A DNA stretch of 64,000 nt from Gibbula magus (Eukaryota > Mollusca > Gastropoda > Trochida > Trochidae): contig OW388300.1 of NCBI GenBank assembly GCA_936450465.1, forward strand, positions 42,874,358 to 42,938,357, in the 5' to 3' direction. A program made the translations under genes and the position numbers. Positions 21,690 to 33,631 of the stretch are shown in pieces; the stretch's first letter is position 1, and every line of letters begins with the position of its first letter. Below the pieces are notes generated by a model, which did no database searches, was not told where the DNA came from, and saw only the letters and a list, made by a program, of their open reading frames with translations.

Positions 21690-22960
21690 ATGGAAGAAAA
21701 GTGTCTGGTTTGATTCAATTTAGTAATTGACATGTTTTCAATGTTATTAAATATTCTAAAATATTGTAATGTATTTTTTAAATATTTTAAAAACTTTTCG
21801 TGTTTTAGGATGTAGCATTATGTCTCCCCCGAAGGGTTGGGAGACATATTGTTTTTAGTTGAGTTTCCGTCTGCGTTCCCATTGTTTCCGGAGCGTACCT
21901 CTAAAACTACTTGACCAATCTTCACCAAATTTGGTATACAGCCTCCCCATATCTATGTCCTGGGTAGATGTGCCTTTTGGGGGGTTTCAGCTTTTTTTTT
22001 ATTTTATTTTTTTTCGTTTCCATGGTTACAATTTGGACTTTGTCTATTTAAAGGGAAGGGTTTGTTTCCGGAACAGATCTCTAAAACTACTTGACCAATC
22101 TTCACTAAATTTGGTACACACGTACAGCCTCCCCATATCATGTAGATGTGCCTTTTGGGGTTTTGAACTTTTTTAAATTTGATTTTTTTGTCAGTTTCCA
22201 TGGCAACAATTTGGACTTTGTCCTTTTAATGGGTAGGGTTTGTTTCCGGAACAGATCTCTAAAACCATGTGACCTATCCTCACAAATTTGGTACACTACC
22301 TCCCCATATCATGTAGATGTGCCTTTTGGATCTTGGAACTTTTAAAATTTATTTTGTTTCTGTTTCCATGGCAACAATTTGGACTTTGTCTTTTAGAAGA
22401 GTAATAACTGAAATTGAATTGGGGGAAGAGGGAGACATCTGTTTTTACGAGTAAACACACCTTCTAGTTTTCTTTTACAATACAGAATTTGTTCAGGGTT
22501 AATTTATTATGCATTGATTTTCTACATACAATTTGGGAGATTTCCTTTTGAATATCAAGTCAATATGATTATGAGAAAGTTATTTTATTATCATATATCT
22601 TATTTATCTAGTAAAATTAAATTCTCACTTCTATCATCATAAACATCCTAATACATTTACCTCAAATCTATTTTTTTGTGAAAATCAAAGAATTTACCAT
22701 CTTAATAATTTGATTAGAAGACATTATTTATCTAATTATTCGCTTATTCCCTAAGTCATGATTTTGTTTATTGTTTATAACATAATTTTCCTTATTTCGC
22801 AAAGACATGAATCTTGATATTATACCATAATTGACTTGATGTTGGTGTTAATCATGTTTATTGATTCAATTAGAATATGTAATTAATAAGAAGTCAAAGG
22901 TGAGACTCTTTCAATTTACATAACTAAAGAGATAAAAAACATATATGGATGCCACTTTGC
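21690..22960. repeat. Paralogous block, copy 2, split by a mobile element
   Basis: Its parts match 17790-18420 in the same order. Between 'gatgtagcatt' (21810-21819) and 'cagaatttgttcagggtt' (from about 22486) it contains the 619-bp element at 21820-22438 plus a short unmatched stretch. The order and spacing before and after the insertion fit copy 1, which serves as an empty-site reference. Confidence 0.7.
21820..22438 (+). mobile_element. Hairpin-headed element (ATGTCTCCC family), complete
   Basis: It begins with the hairpin 'atgtctccc...gggagacat' (21820-21847) and ends at 22430-22438 with a third copy of the arm, 'gggagacat'. The interior holds three degenerate modules of about 180 bp, each with 'tttccggaac', 'tctaaaactacttgaccaat', 'caaatttggta', 'cctccccatat', 'gtagatgtgccttttgg' and 'tggcaacaatttggactttg'. 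It has no transposase. It is inserted in paralogous block 2. Frames of 65-105 codons here follow the modules and are not genes. Confidence 0.85.
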
Positions 22961-23228
22961 CAAACATCAATCCGATTATTGAACTAATAAACCAATCAAA
23001 GAATAATGTATATTAATTATCTAATTGTGCAGTGTATGAAATAAGGCCCGTCCGCCATTCCGGAACCTGGTAAAATTGGTCTGGGCTGGTAACATTTTGA
23101 GGTTTCTTCTAAATTTGTCATTCAAATTGACATAATCACACTTGTAGGCTCGCTGATTTTAAAGCTTATCTTATATACTGTATAGTGTTATGTTTGGTAC
23201 CTGTACATATCTATAATACATTTAAGTT

Positions 23229-23914
23229 TAAGGTAGGGTGTAACACTCCATGATAACTTTCCAGATTCACTAAAAAGGGATTTCAATTTGACAATTACTC
23301 CATGTTTAAATTCTCAAATTGCCCATAAACTACTTATATATACGGCCTTTTATAAACACCGCCTCATTACCTCTGACAAACGAATTCTAAAGTCACTGAA
23401 GCGTATCTGTCGGGTTTGACGTGATTCCCGGCGCTCAGATATCCAGATACGGTACATGATATTTCAACGTGTTTTAGCACTTTTTAACTGTCGATTTAAC
23501 ATACAACCTTAATAAAAAAAAATGTAGGGTATGCTCAGATATCTAATTTTGTAATTCCGCAAATGACAAATGTATGATTAATACATCAACATGAGGTTTT
23601 CCGCATTTCAAATGACCTATAATCTGGTTTAATTGCAGTAGAATTATATAAGAAATTAATTAATAAAACACCGACTCACAGTCCAACTTGTGAAAACCTG
23701 GATAACCACTCAGTCACACTTCACTGCACTTGTGTGTCCCATCGGGCCGACTTGTTTATTAAAAAGAAACAAATACCAGGTTATAAAAGTTGTCTTTATA
23801 ATCAATTGCAAGTGTATATTGTTTGGTTTTTATGCTCATTTGATTCCGATATATAATGTACATAGAGATAATAATCTGACAATCTTTAAAGAAATGCATT
23901 ACACCCTACTTTAT
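23229..23914. mobile_element. Possible MITE with short terminal inverted repeats
   Basis: 'aaggtagggtgtaacac' at the left (from about 23229) faces 'gcattacaccctacttt' at the right (to about 23913), an inverted match of about 15 bp with two mismatches. The interior contains no recognisable gene; an 81-codon plus frame (23690-23935) runs into the right terminus and is doubtful. I see no clear target-site duplication. Confidence 0.35.
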
Positions 23915-24289
23915 AACGATTTCAAATCAAAATAGGAAATCTTTGAAGATGTTGATCTCTAGACTTCTTAGATTGTGAAAATAACAGGATAATTCTTCAC
24001 TATAACCTGTCATTATGATAAGGTTAAATGTTATTGAAACACATTTCTTGGTGCCATGCAATTCTCTCGCAGATGTGAAATATCCTAACGAGATTATTCC
24101 AGTTCTATCAGATCAAGTCTGACATTTCTTTGTCTAGACTTTAGAGCTTTTGAAAATAAAAAGATTTCCTTTTTGCCATTTCATCACAAATCAATAAATT
24201 TATTGATTGTTGTATAATTTTTTCAAAATATAATATACATTTTAATGTTTAATATCCAGTGCAAGCACTGCTCACTTGTGGTACATTAT

Positions 24290-24540
24290 TACCCTGAAGG
24301 AATTGTAATTTTGGTGCCGCTACTAAGCGCTCCGTGAGACCTTACATGTCCGTACTTCTCGTGTTCAGGTACCCATTTAAACAGCTGGGTGAACTGAGTG
24401 CAATGTGGATGAAGTGCATTGCCCAGGGGCACAACACAGTGTGAGACCCAGGTAACAATTTTTTGGTGACTCCGCGGGGATTCGAACCTGGCCCTTTGGC
24501 GTGAGAGGCCAGCATGCTAACCACTACACCACTGTGCTCC
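24290..24540 (-). repeat. tRNA-derived SINE with a Deu-like core
   Basis: Read on the minus strand it starts at 24540 with 'ggagcacagtggtgtagtgg', an A-box region, then 'ggttcgaatccccgc' (box B). A central part follows with 'ccctgggcaatgcacttcat' and 'cagttcacccagctg' with 'aaatgggtacctg'. That central part closely resembles the conserved Deu-type core (TGGGCAA...CACTT...TCAGTT...CTGTAAAATGGG) of vertebrate and invertebrate SINEs. Its 5' terminus coincides with the left edge of the large duplication. Confidence 0.8.
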
Positions 24541-25721
24541 ACAAGATGTATACATGTTAATCAGATTCCGAAGCATCAAAGTTAAAAAAAGGTTATAACT
24601 CTAGAAAGCTTCTGCTGTTAAAAGAGATTTCATTTCAGACATTGGATCACAAATGTGATTGAAAATTTGTTTCAGACTAATATTAGAAATACATGGCAAC
24701 AACATGTTCCTTGCAATTTTGACTCAAACTGCTGAATTAGATAGTGCCAAACCAATCTGTGTGTCCAGTTTACAGGAATATATTGATTCATGAGCAGGTA
24801 GTTGTAATCTCATGCCATGAATAAAATCTATTTCTAAATTCTCCTAAAGATGTTTGTGGTTTTAATTTGTTTCCATATAAATAAGAAGAAAAATAGTGTT
24901 GAAAGAACAAAAGTAAACTAATATTTGAAATTTCTTACACTTTTTAATGAAAGGTAACCTAGAAAGGAAAATTTATCATATAATTTTTAAAAATTTTTAT
25001 CACTAGTTTGAAATGAAAGACCTTGAGAGAATTAGTTCTCTGTATCTATAGTCAGATCTTATGCCTTTAAAAACTTTGAAAATTCTTTATTCCTTTTAAT
25101 ATATAAGAAGTTAAGAAAATGGCTTTCATATTGTTATCAGCAGAAAATGCTTGAGGCAATTGAAATCTCACTCAACCAAAGGCGCAAGGTTTAAAATGAT
25201 TGAATATGAAAAATCCTTGAAGTAAGCTTTTTGAAGTATATCAATGATCAATAAAAACTTCAGCACTTCATTTGTGTTATATGTCAGTGAATCGACAGTG
25301 ATAAAGTGAGCCTTGTCTGATCCCATAAGAAATTGATGTCTCAAAATTAAGTAAATAAATGCTATCTGTAGTCAACTCAGCAGCAAGCATCTTTACCATC
25401 AGGTCATTTTTTCGGCCTGTTTCACCAAATAAAGGGACACTTTTTTATGCTTTGTACAGTAAACTGATACAACTTGCACTCTCTCACTCCGTTATCTTCC
25501 GATTCCATCTCAATGTTTTCAGTTCTTGCTTATCCCGCTCACGCTGAGAGTTCTTCTCCTGTTTCAGTGTTCAGACAAGTTAATCTACTGTCAATTATCA
25601 ACGTGTTAAGTAGCACGGAGGGATGTTTCTCCCTCACAAAAAGTTATAATGCATTGTCTACAACTTAGCAGGGAAACTCGCTGTATTGATTAATGTACAG
25701 ACAATTTGCAGAGAAGATAAA

Positions 25722-26330
25722 CCCCTGGATTGACAGTTTCACAGCTAAATGGACGTATCTAGCTGTCTCGTCATCTTTTATACGTCCCAAAGTTGAAGCT
25801 CAGTCTGATACTATGAATTATTGACACATGTTCAGATATACCCTGGGTTGACAGTTTCACAGTTAAATGGACGTATCTAGCTGTCTCGTCATCTTTTATA
25901 CGTCCCAAAGTTGAAGCTCTGTCTGATACTATGAATTATTGACACGTGTTCAGATATACCCTGGGTTGACAGTTTCATAGTTAAATGGACGTATCTAGCT
26001 GTCTCGTCATCTTTTATACGTCCCAAAGTTGAAGCTCTGTCTGATACTATGAATTATTGACACGTGTTCAGATATACCCTGGGTTGACAGTTTCACAGTT
26101 AAATGGACGTATCTAGCTGTCTCGTCATCTTTTATACGTCCCAAAGTTGAAGCTCTGTCTGATACTATGAATTATTGACACGTGTTCAGATATACCCTGG
26201 ATTGACAGTTTCACAGTTAAATGGACGTATCTAGCTGTCTCGTCATCTTTTATACGTCCCAAAGTTGAAGGTCTGTCTGATACTATGAAATATTGATATA
26301 AAGACAAGTGTTCAAATAAACCCTGGATTG
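25722..26330. repeat. 118-bp tandem repeat in copy A, five units plus degenerate ones
   Basis: The phrase 'gacagtttcacagttaaatg' (variants) starts at 25732, 25850 and 25968, giving a 118-bp period. Each unit contains 'gacgtatctagctgtctcg', 'ttttatacgtcccaaagttg' and 'ctgatactatgaattattga'. Two to three degenerate units extend to about 26540. A minus-strand frame of 71 codons comes from the array. Confidence 0.92.
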
Positions 26331-26775
26331 ACAGGTTCAAAGTTTAATGGATATATTTAGTTATCGCGTCATCTTATGTTAAATATTGAGACAGACACGT
26401 TATCAGGTAAATGCTGGAATGACAGTTTCAAAGTTTAATGGATGTATTTAGTTATCGCGTCATCTTATGTAAAATATTGATATACAGACACATGTTCAGA
26501 TAAATCCTTTATTGACAGGTTCACATTTAAAAAGAAGTATTTAGTTGTCTCATCATTTTTTATCCATCCAAAACTTGGAGCGAAGTCTGATACTTATAGA
26601 GGATATTGTGTAGATTGATGTACAGTCAGGAATAGAAAAACTCGTCAACTAGATTGATGCACAGATGATGCATAAGCAGATGGGGGGAAAAGTTATCACA
26701 ACGTCTGTGGAGTAATCTCGTAATTGAATTGAAGAACCCTCGAAATTTAATGGTTGCATAGTTAATATCTAAATA

Positions 26776-26843
26776 TTGTATTGTATTGTATTGTATTGTA
26801 TTGTATTGTATTGTATTGTATTGTATTGTATTGTATTGTATTG
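26776..26843. repeat. (TATTG)n microsatellite, copy A
   Basis: A pure pentanucleotide run of about 13-14 units. Copy B has one more unit at 36526-36598 (offset changes from 9750 to 9755), as expected for polymerase slippage. Minus-strand frames reading QYNTI repeats come from this tract. Confidence 0.95.
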
Positions 26844-26970
26844 ATTTGTACCATGTTGTGAAATCTCAGTCTTATATGTTGATGTAAGACTATACGATAG
26901 TGAACGGAAACCCTTGTGAAATGGATTACTGATGCACTGGTAATTCTCTTTTCTAGTTTTGAAGTTGATG

Positions 26971-29900
26971 AGTTGTTCATGACTGATTTCATTGTTCATG
27001 ACTGAGTTCATTGTTCATGACTGAGTTCATTGTTCATGACTGAGTACATTGTTCATGACTGAGTTCATTGTTCATGACTGAGTACATTGTTCATGACTGA
27101 GTTCATTGTTCATGACTGATTTCATTGTTCATGACTGAGTTCATTGTTCATGACTGAGTTCATTGTTCATGACTGCATGAGTTCATTGTTCATGACTGAG
27201 TTCATTGTTCATGACAGAGTTCTTTGTTCATGGCTGATTTCATTGTTCATGACTGAGTTCATTGTTCATGACTGAGTTCATTGTTCATGACTGATTTCAT
27301 TGTTCAGGACTGAGTTCATTGTTCATGACTGAGTTCATTGTTCATGACTGATTTCATTGTTCATGACTGAGTACATTGTTCATGACTGAGTACATTGTTC
27401 ATGACTGAGTTTGTTGTTCATGACTGAGTTCATTGTTCATGACTGAGTACATTGTTCATGACTGAGTACATTGTTCATGACTGAGTTCATTGTTCATGAC
27501 TGAGTTTGTTGTTCATGACTGAGTTTGTTGTTCATGACTGAGTTTGTTGTTCATGACTGAGTTCATTGTTCATGACTGAGTTCATTGTTCAGGACTGAGT
27601 TTGTTGTTCATGACTGAGTACATTGTTCATGACTGAGTTCATTGTTCATGACTGAGTTCATTGGTCATGACTGAGTACATTGTTCATGACTGAGTTTGTT
27701 GTTCATGACTGAGTTCATTGTTCATGACTGAGTTCATTGTTCATGACTGAGTTTGTTGTTCATGACTGAGTACATTGTTCATGACTGAGTTCATTGTTCA
27801 TGACTGATTTCATTGTTCAGGACTGAGTACATTGTTCATGACTGAGTACATTGTTCATGACTGAGTACATTGTTCATGACTGAGTACATTGTTCATGACT
27901 GAGTACATTGTTCATGACTGAGTTCATTGTTCATGACTGAGTTTGTTGTTCATGACTGAGTTCATTGTTCATGACTGAGTTCATTGTTCATGACTGAGTT
28001 CATTGTTCATGACTGAGTTTGTTGTTCATGACTGAGTTCATTGTTCATGACTGAGTTCATTGTTCATGACTGAGTTTGTTGTTCATGACTGAGTTCATTG
28101 TTCATGACTGAGTTCATTGTTCATGACTGAGTTCATTGTTCATGACTGAGTTTGTTGTTCATGACTGAGTACATTGTTCATGACTGAGTTCATTGTTCAT
28201 GACTGATTTCATTGTTCAGGACTGAGTTCATTGTTCATGACTGAGTTCATTGTTCATGACTGAGTTCATTGTTCATGACTGATTTCATTGTTCAGGACTG
28301 AGTTCATTGTTCAGGACTGAGTTCATTGTTCATGACTGAGTACATTGTTCATGACTGAGTTTGTTGTTCATGACTGAGTTCATTGTTCATGACTGATTTC
28401 ATTGTTCAGGACTGAGTTCATTGTTCATGACTGAGTTCATTGTTCATGACTGATTTCATTGTTCAGGACTGAGTTCATTGTTCAGGACTGAGTACATTGT
28501 TCATGACTGAGTTTGTTGTTCATGACTGAGTTCATTGTTCATGACTGAGTTTGTTGTTCATGACTGAGTACATTGTTCATGACTGAGTTCATTGTTCATG
28601 ACTGATTTCATTGTTCAGGACTGAGTACATTGTTCATGACTGAGTACATTGTTCATGACTGAGTACATTGTTCATGACTGAGTACATTGTTCATGACTGA
28701 GTCCATTGTTCATGACTGAGTTCATTGGTCATGACTGAGTTTGTTGTTCATGACTGAGTTCATTGTTCATGACTGAGTTCATTGTTCATGACTGAGTTCA
28801 TTGTTCATGACTGAGTTTGTTGTTCATGACTGAGTTCATTGTTCATGACTGAGTTCATTGTTCATGACTGAGTTCATTGTTCATGACTGAGTTCATTGTT
28901 CATGACTGAGTTCATTGTTCATGACTGAGTACATTGTTCATGACTGATTTCATTGTTCAGGACTGAGTTCATTGTTCATGACTGATTTCATTGTTCAGGA
29001 CTGAGTTCATTGTTCATGACTGAGTTCATTGTTCATGACTGAGTTCATTGTTCATGACTGAGTTCATTGTTCATGACTGAGTTCATTGTTCATGACTGAG
29101 TTTGTTGTTCATGACTGAATTCATTGTTCATGACTGAGTTCATTGTTCATGACTGAGTTCATTGTTCATGACTGAGTTTGTTGTTCATGACTGAGTTCAT
29201 TGTTCATGACTGAGTTCATTGTTCATGACTGATTTCATTGTTCAGGACTGAGTTCATTGTTCATGACTGAGTTCATTGTTCATGACTGAGTTCATTGTTC
29301 ATGACTGAGTACATTGTTCATGACTGAGTTCATTGTTCATGACTGATTTCTTTGTTCAGGACTGAGTTCATTGTTCATGACTGAGTTCATTGTTCATGAC
29401 TGAGTTCATTGTTCAGGACTGAGTACATTGTTCATGACTGAGTACATTGTTCATGACTGAGTACATTGTTCATGACTGAGTACATTGTTCATGACTGAGT
29501 ACATTGTTCATGACTGAGTTCATTGTTCATGACTGAGTTTGTTGTTCATGACTGAGTTCATTGTTCATGACTGAGTTCATTGTTCATGACTGAGTTCATT
29601 GTTCATGACTGAGTTTGTTGTTCATGACTGAGTTCATTGTTCATGACTGAGTTCATTGTTCATGACTGAGTTTGTTGTTCATGACTGAGTACATTGTTCA
29701 TGACTGAGTTCATTGTTCATGACTGATTTCATTGTTCAGGACTGAGTTCATTGTTCATGACTGAGTTCATTGTTCATGACTGAGTTCATTGTTCATGACT
29801 GATTTCATTGTTCAGGACTGAGTTCTTTGTTCAGGACTGAGTTCATTGTTCATGACTGAGTACATTGTTCATGACTGAGTTTGTTGTTCATGACTGAGTT

Positions 29901-30336
29901 CATTGTTCATGACTGATTTCATTGTTCAGGACTGAGTTCATTGTTCATGACTGAGTTCATTGTTCATGACTGATTTCATTGTTCAGGACTGAGTTCATTG
30001 TTCAGGACTGAGTTCATTGTTCATGACTGAGTTCATTGTTCAGGACTGAGTTCATTGTTCATGACTGAGTTCATTGTTCATGACTGAGTTCATTGTTCAT
30101 GACTGATTTCATTGTTCAGGACTGAGTTCATTGTTCATGACTGAGTTCATTGTTCATGACTGATTTCATTGTTCAGGACTGAGTTCATTGTTCATGACTG
30201 AGTTCATTGTTCATGACTGAGTTCATTGTTCATGACTGAGTTCATTGTTCAGGACTGAGTTCATTGTTCATGACTGAGTACATTGTTCATGACTGAGTTT
30301 GTTGTTCATGACTGAGTTTGTTGTTTATGACAGAGT
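26971..30336. repeat. 19-bp satellite array, copy A (about 177 units)
   Basis: The unit is 'ttcattgttcatgactgag' with a small set of variants: 'tacattg', 'tttgttg', 'gatttcattg' and 'caggactg'. One irregular unit, 'catgactgcatgagttc' (about 27170), has 4 extra bases. Rare marks such as 'gtccattgttc' occur once here (28701). A block near 27821 recurs near 29417, exactly 84 units later, so there is higher-order repetition. No coding function is visible. Confidence 0.97.
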
Positions 30337-30340
30337 TGTG

Positions 30341-32055
30341 TTAAAACATCCTTTTGGGATAGAAATCCAACCGAACTAGACTGATTGATGCTCAGACAGT
30401 GTCCAAACAGTTGTATGGACAAACTCCATTGTCTGTCATGTTTTTTCCTCCATTGATAGATGTGAGTTCTGGTAGAGCCTCGGGGAGACTGTAGTGTATT
30501 GTGTTGTGTCTGAGTCCTCTGGCTGAGGTGTGTTTCATTTGATTGTAGACTTTTGTGTGGATTAGAAACGTGCTACATCTTCTATATAAATTTGCAAAAC
30601 CATCCTTCATGTCAATTTGGACTTGACACATAATGTGTTACGTCTTCTGCATCCACTCTTTTGCATATATACCAGTCCTTTCATGTCCACTGCGTGGTCA
30701 TCAGTGTTCTTTTCTGGCTAGTCACATAGCTTGCGAACATTGTGAATCTTTGAACAAAGAAATTAGGGAGATGTCACAACATTTGCTGTGGTCATTTCCG
30801 TATTTTAATTCTTAAAACGAAGTAAGGCAATGTAGACTCGCAAAAATTTTAGATTCATGGCTCTGATTAAAAAAAACCAAGAAATATTAGACAAGTAATA
30901 ACAAACAGAATTAAAAAACTCCCTTCCTTGTATAATGCCATTCATATTTGCTGGTTGGATACCAGATCATTAGATTATTTAATACAAAATTATATAACAT
31001 GGAAACTCGTTTAGTATCCTCTATGTATCTAGAAGTCAACATTATGCATACTGTTTGTATGAGTAAATATTGTATGGCTGAACTGCTGTAATTTTGTTCC
31101 AGATTTTGTACGAGTATATTTCTATTTTGTCACACCTGAAGCTTTTATTTCCCTTTGTTGTGTCTTTGTAATTAGTGTTTCACCTAAAGCTAAAACTTCT
31201 TCTTGTGAAATTTTATATGTTGAAGATTTGTAAATGTTGTGTAGATTAAAACCTGTAGCTAGCTTTAGTTTATCTTTCTTACATCTTGCAGATCGACTTG
31301 TGGATCAAAGACCCCTTTAATTTCCTGACAGTCTTTAATGTAGCTTTTCATTACTGTTTTCTGAAGACTCTACAAGCATACAAGAGGTTTTAATGTTTAT
31401 ATTGAATCTTTATGAATGTTGTGTGGATAAATATAGAAGGAATTTTTTGTCTTGTTCCTTATTTGAATCCTTCCAGACATGTTGTTCAATCATACTATAC
31501 AATAAATCAATATATTCTTGTCATAAAATTAATTAGAATATGTTCTTGTTTTATATTACCTATTTTCTTTCAGAAATGTTTTTCATCTTGTCATGAAATT
31601 TATCAATATATCAGTTTCTGTATAATTATTTGAAGTTCACTCGATGAGTGAGATAGAACTGTCTATCATACCGGAAACATCCATATTTGATCTGTCAGTG
31701 AGTTTAAAGAAGTTTTTTTTCAGTTTTCTTCTTTTCAAATATTAAAATATTTCCATCAAGTGTCAATATAATGTTCTTTCTTTTCTATTTCTCTCTCTGT
31801 GTGTACTTTTAAGATGAGACATATATCACTCACACAACATAATATCTGTTCGTATTGACAATGTTTGATGCTGGTGTAAAATTTATATTGTCAAAGAGAT
31901 TAATTTATTAATTCCAAACATTTCCAAGCTGCATATTTTGTGAAAACTCTGAAAAAGTTCAATAATCATACTCCATCTTGCAAATAGTGTGATCCCAAAT
32001 ATGGCAATGCTACATTTGTTCACCATCTAAATAACATGTCGTTCACTCTCACATC
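30341..32055. other. Unique flank of copy A, no gene recognised
   Basis: Opposed short frames at 30392-30631 (minus) and 30633-30815 (plus) are kept in both duplication copies, but this reflects recent duplication rather than selection. I find no splice-bounded exons or known motif. The last 450 bp are markedly more diverged from copy B than the rest. Confidence 0.4.
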
Positions 32056-32770
32056 TTAACCCTTACGTTGCGTATATATATTTTACCCTTTTTAGCCCCT
32101 GTGGCGGAATTTACAGGCTCGCAGCTCGCAGCAGTAGTTTGAGCTTAGGCACTAACGAGCTCTGCTGGCGGAATTTCCAGGCGGCGATTCCGGTACAATT
32201 TTTACGAAATATACCGCATCTACATGGCGAATACGGGCTATATACGGGCGTTGAATACAAATTCAAGTCGCAGCACCCGTACACAAATGGTTGCTTTATA
32301 CCCGCATCTTTGAATTATTTTTTTACGATTTTTCTTTACTTTTCTATTACTTTGTAAAGATTGTCTTTAATTCGGGCCTTATAACATCATGAATTTGGAG
32401 CGCGCTACTGAAATTTTTATATGGACTTGAAGACCAGATGTTTGTCTTTACAATGATATAAAAAATATTAGAATGCAACCTATGGTTATAATTCTATTGT
32501 CATCTAAAGTTTGTCTTCATTTCCAGCTTTATGAAATCAAAACTCCTGAGCGCGTATATTGCGAAATTTATATGTGCTTGTAGATAGTTTATTCCTCTTT
32601 ACAATGACACTCTTTACAAAATTATTAGAATACGACTTATGGTTCAGAAAATATAACCGACCAAAGGAGAGTGCCGCTACCCCGACAGTACCACGTGAAT
32701 GGTCCCGACGCACACCAAGTTACTGGCACTGCTTGGTCCCCCCGGGACTGTGCTAATTACAGTACTGTGA

Positions 32771-32824
32771 CCTCCTCGAGACCTTCTCGAGACCTCCTCG
32801 AGACCTCCTCGAGACCTCCTCGAG
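32771..32824. repeat. 11-bp CTCGAG tandem repeat inside piggyBac
   Basis: The unit 'cctcctcgaga' is repeated about five times with one change ('ccttctcgaga'). It lies in the non-coding part of the transposon. Its role is unknown. Confidence 0.85.
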
Positions 32825-33631
32825 GGTGCCAGAGCCGAGCGCGCGTGGAACTAATGGGTACTAATGAGCACAGCATACACTTATCACCGCGGCGAACGCA
32901 ATACATGTTGCGCGGTGTAAAGTTTGTCTTTATTTCCAGCTTTATAAAATCGTAATTATTTCGCGCGCATGCGAAACACATATGTACTTGAAGACAATTT
33001 ATTCCTCTTTACAATGATATAAAAATTATTGGAATACGTCAAATGGTTCGCAATATATGAAGAGCGTAAGGAAGGCACCCCCAGTACTTAGAAAATTCAT
33101 TTTTGAAAAACTAACTTTTTGCGACATCTGGCGCATCACTTGCCGCATGTTTATTATTCGCTGCGCATATACATATGATACATGGAATTGAAGACAATTT
33201 ATTGCTTTTTACGATGATGCAAAAAGAAAAAAAATGCGCAACTTCGTTCGGAAGCTATAGCGTGCCAAATGAAGGTACCCTCGGTACTTTGAGGCAACTT
33301 TTTGACTATCGCGCATATCGGGGCACGTGCCGCAACTTTAGTTTTTCGTGCGCATGTATAAATTTTATATTGAATCAAAGCCGAATCTTTCCTCTTTACC
33401 CCATGTAAGTTTTATGAAAATCGGCCACCCGGTTCAGCATTTATGGGTGTTTTTTATGATGCGGTTCTGGCTGAACTTCCAATGAAAGCTCGCATTCACT
33501 TTCTCTGTCTCTTTGATAAAATAAAAAATATTTTATTTGCAATGACATGTATTACAATGAAATTACAATGCATTTATGTACAAATATACACAATATTTAC
33601 CTGCGGTTGTGCGCAGAACAGCTTTAGGGAC

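Noticed and set aside
26762..27011. Frames encoding QYNTI repeats next to the satellite.
   Set aside because: They come from the (TATTG)n tract and differ in length between the duplication copies because of slippage.
26971..30336. The 19-bp array looked at first like a CRISPR-type array with repeated words and variable words.
   Set aside because: There are no unique spacers. Variation is limited to a few alternative bases inside a continuous 19-bp unit, and the DNA is clearly animal. It is a satellite.
30392..30815. Opposed frames preserved in both duplication copies as conserved genes.
   Set aside because: The copies are about 99.9% identical, so any frame would be kept. Preservation here carries no information about selection.
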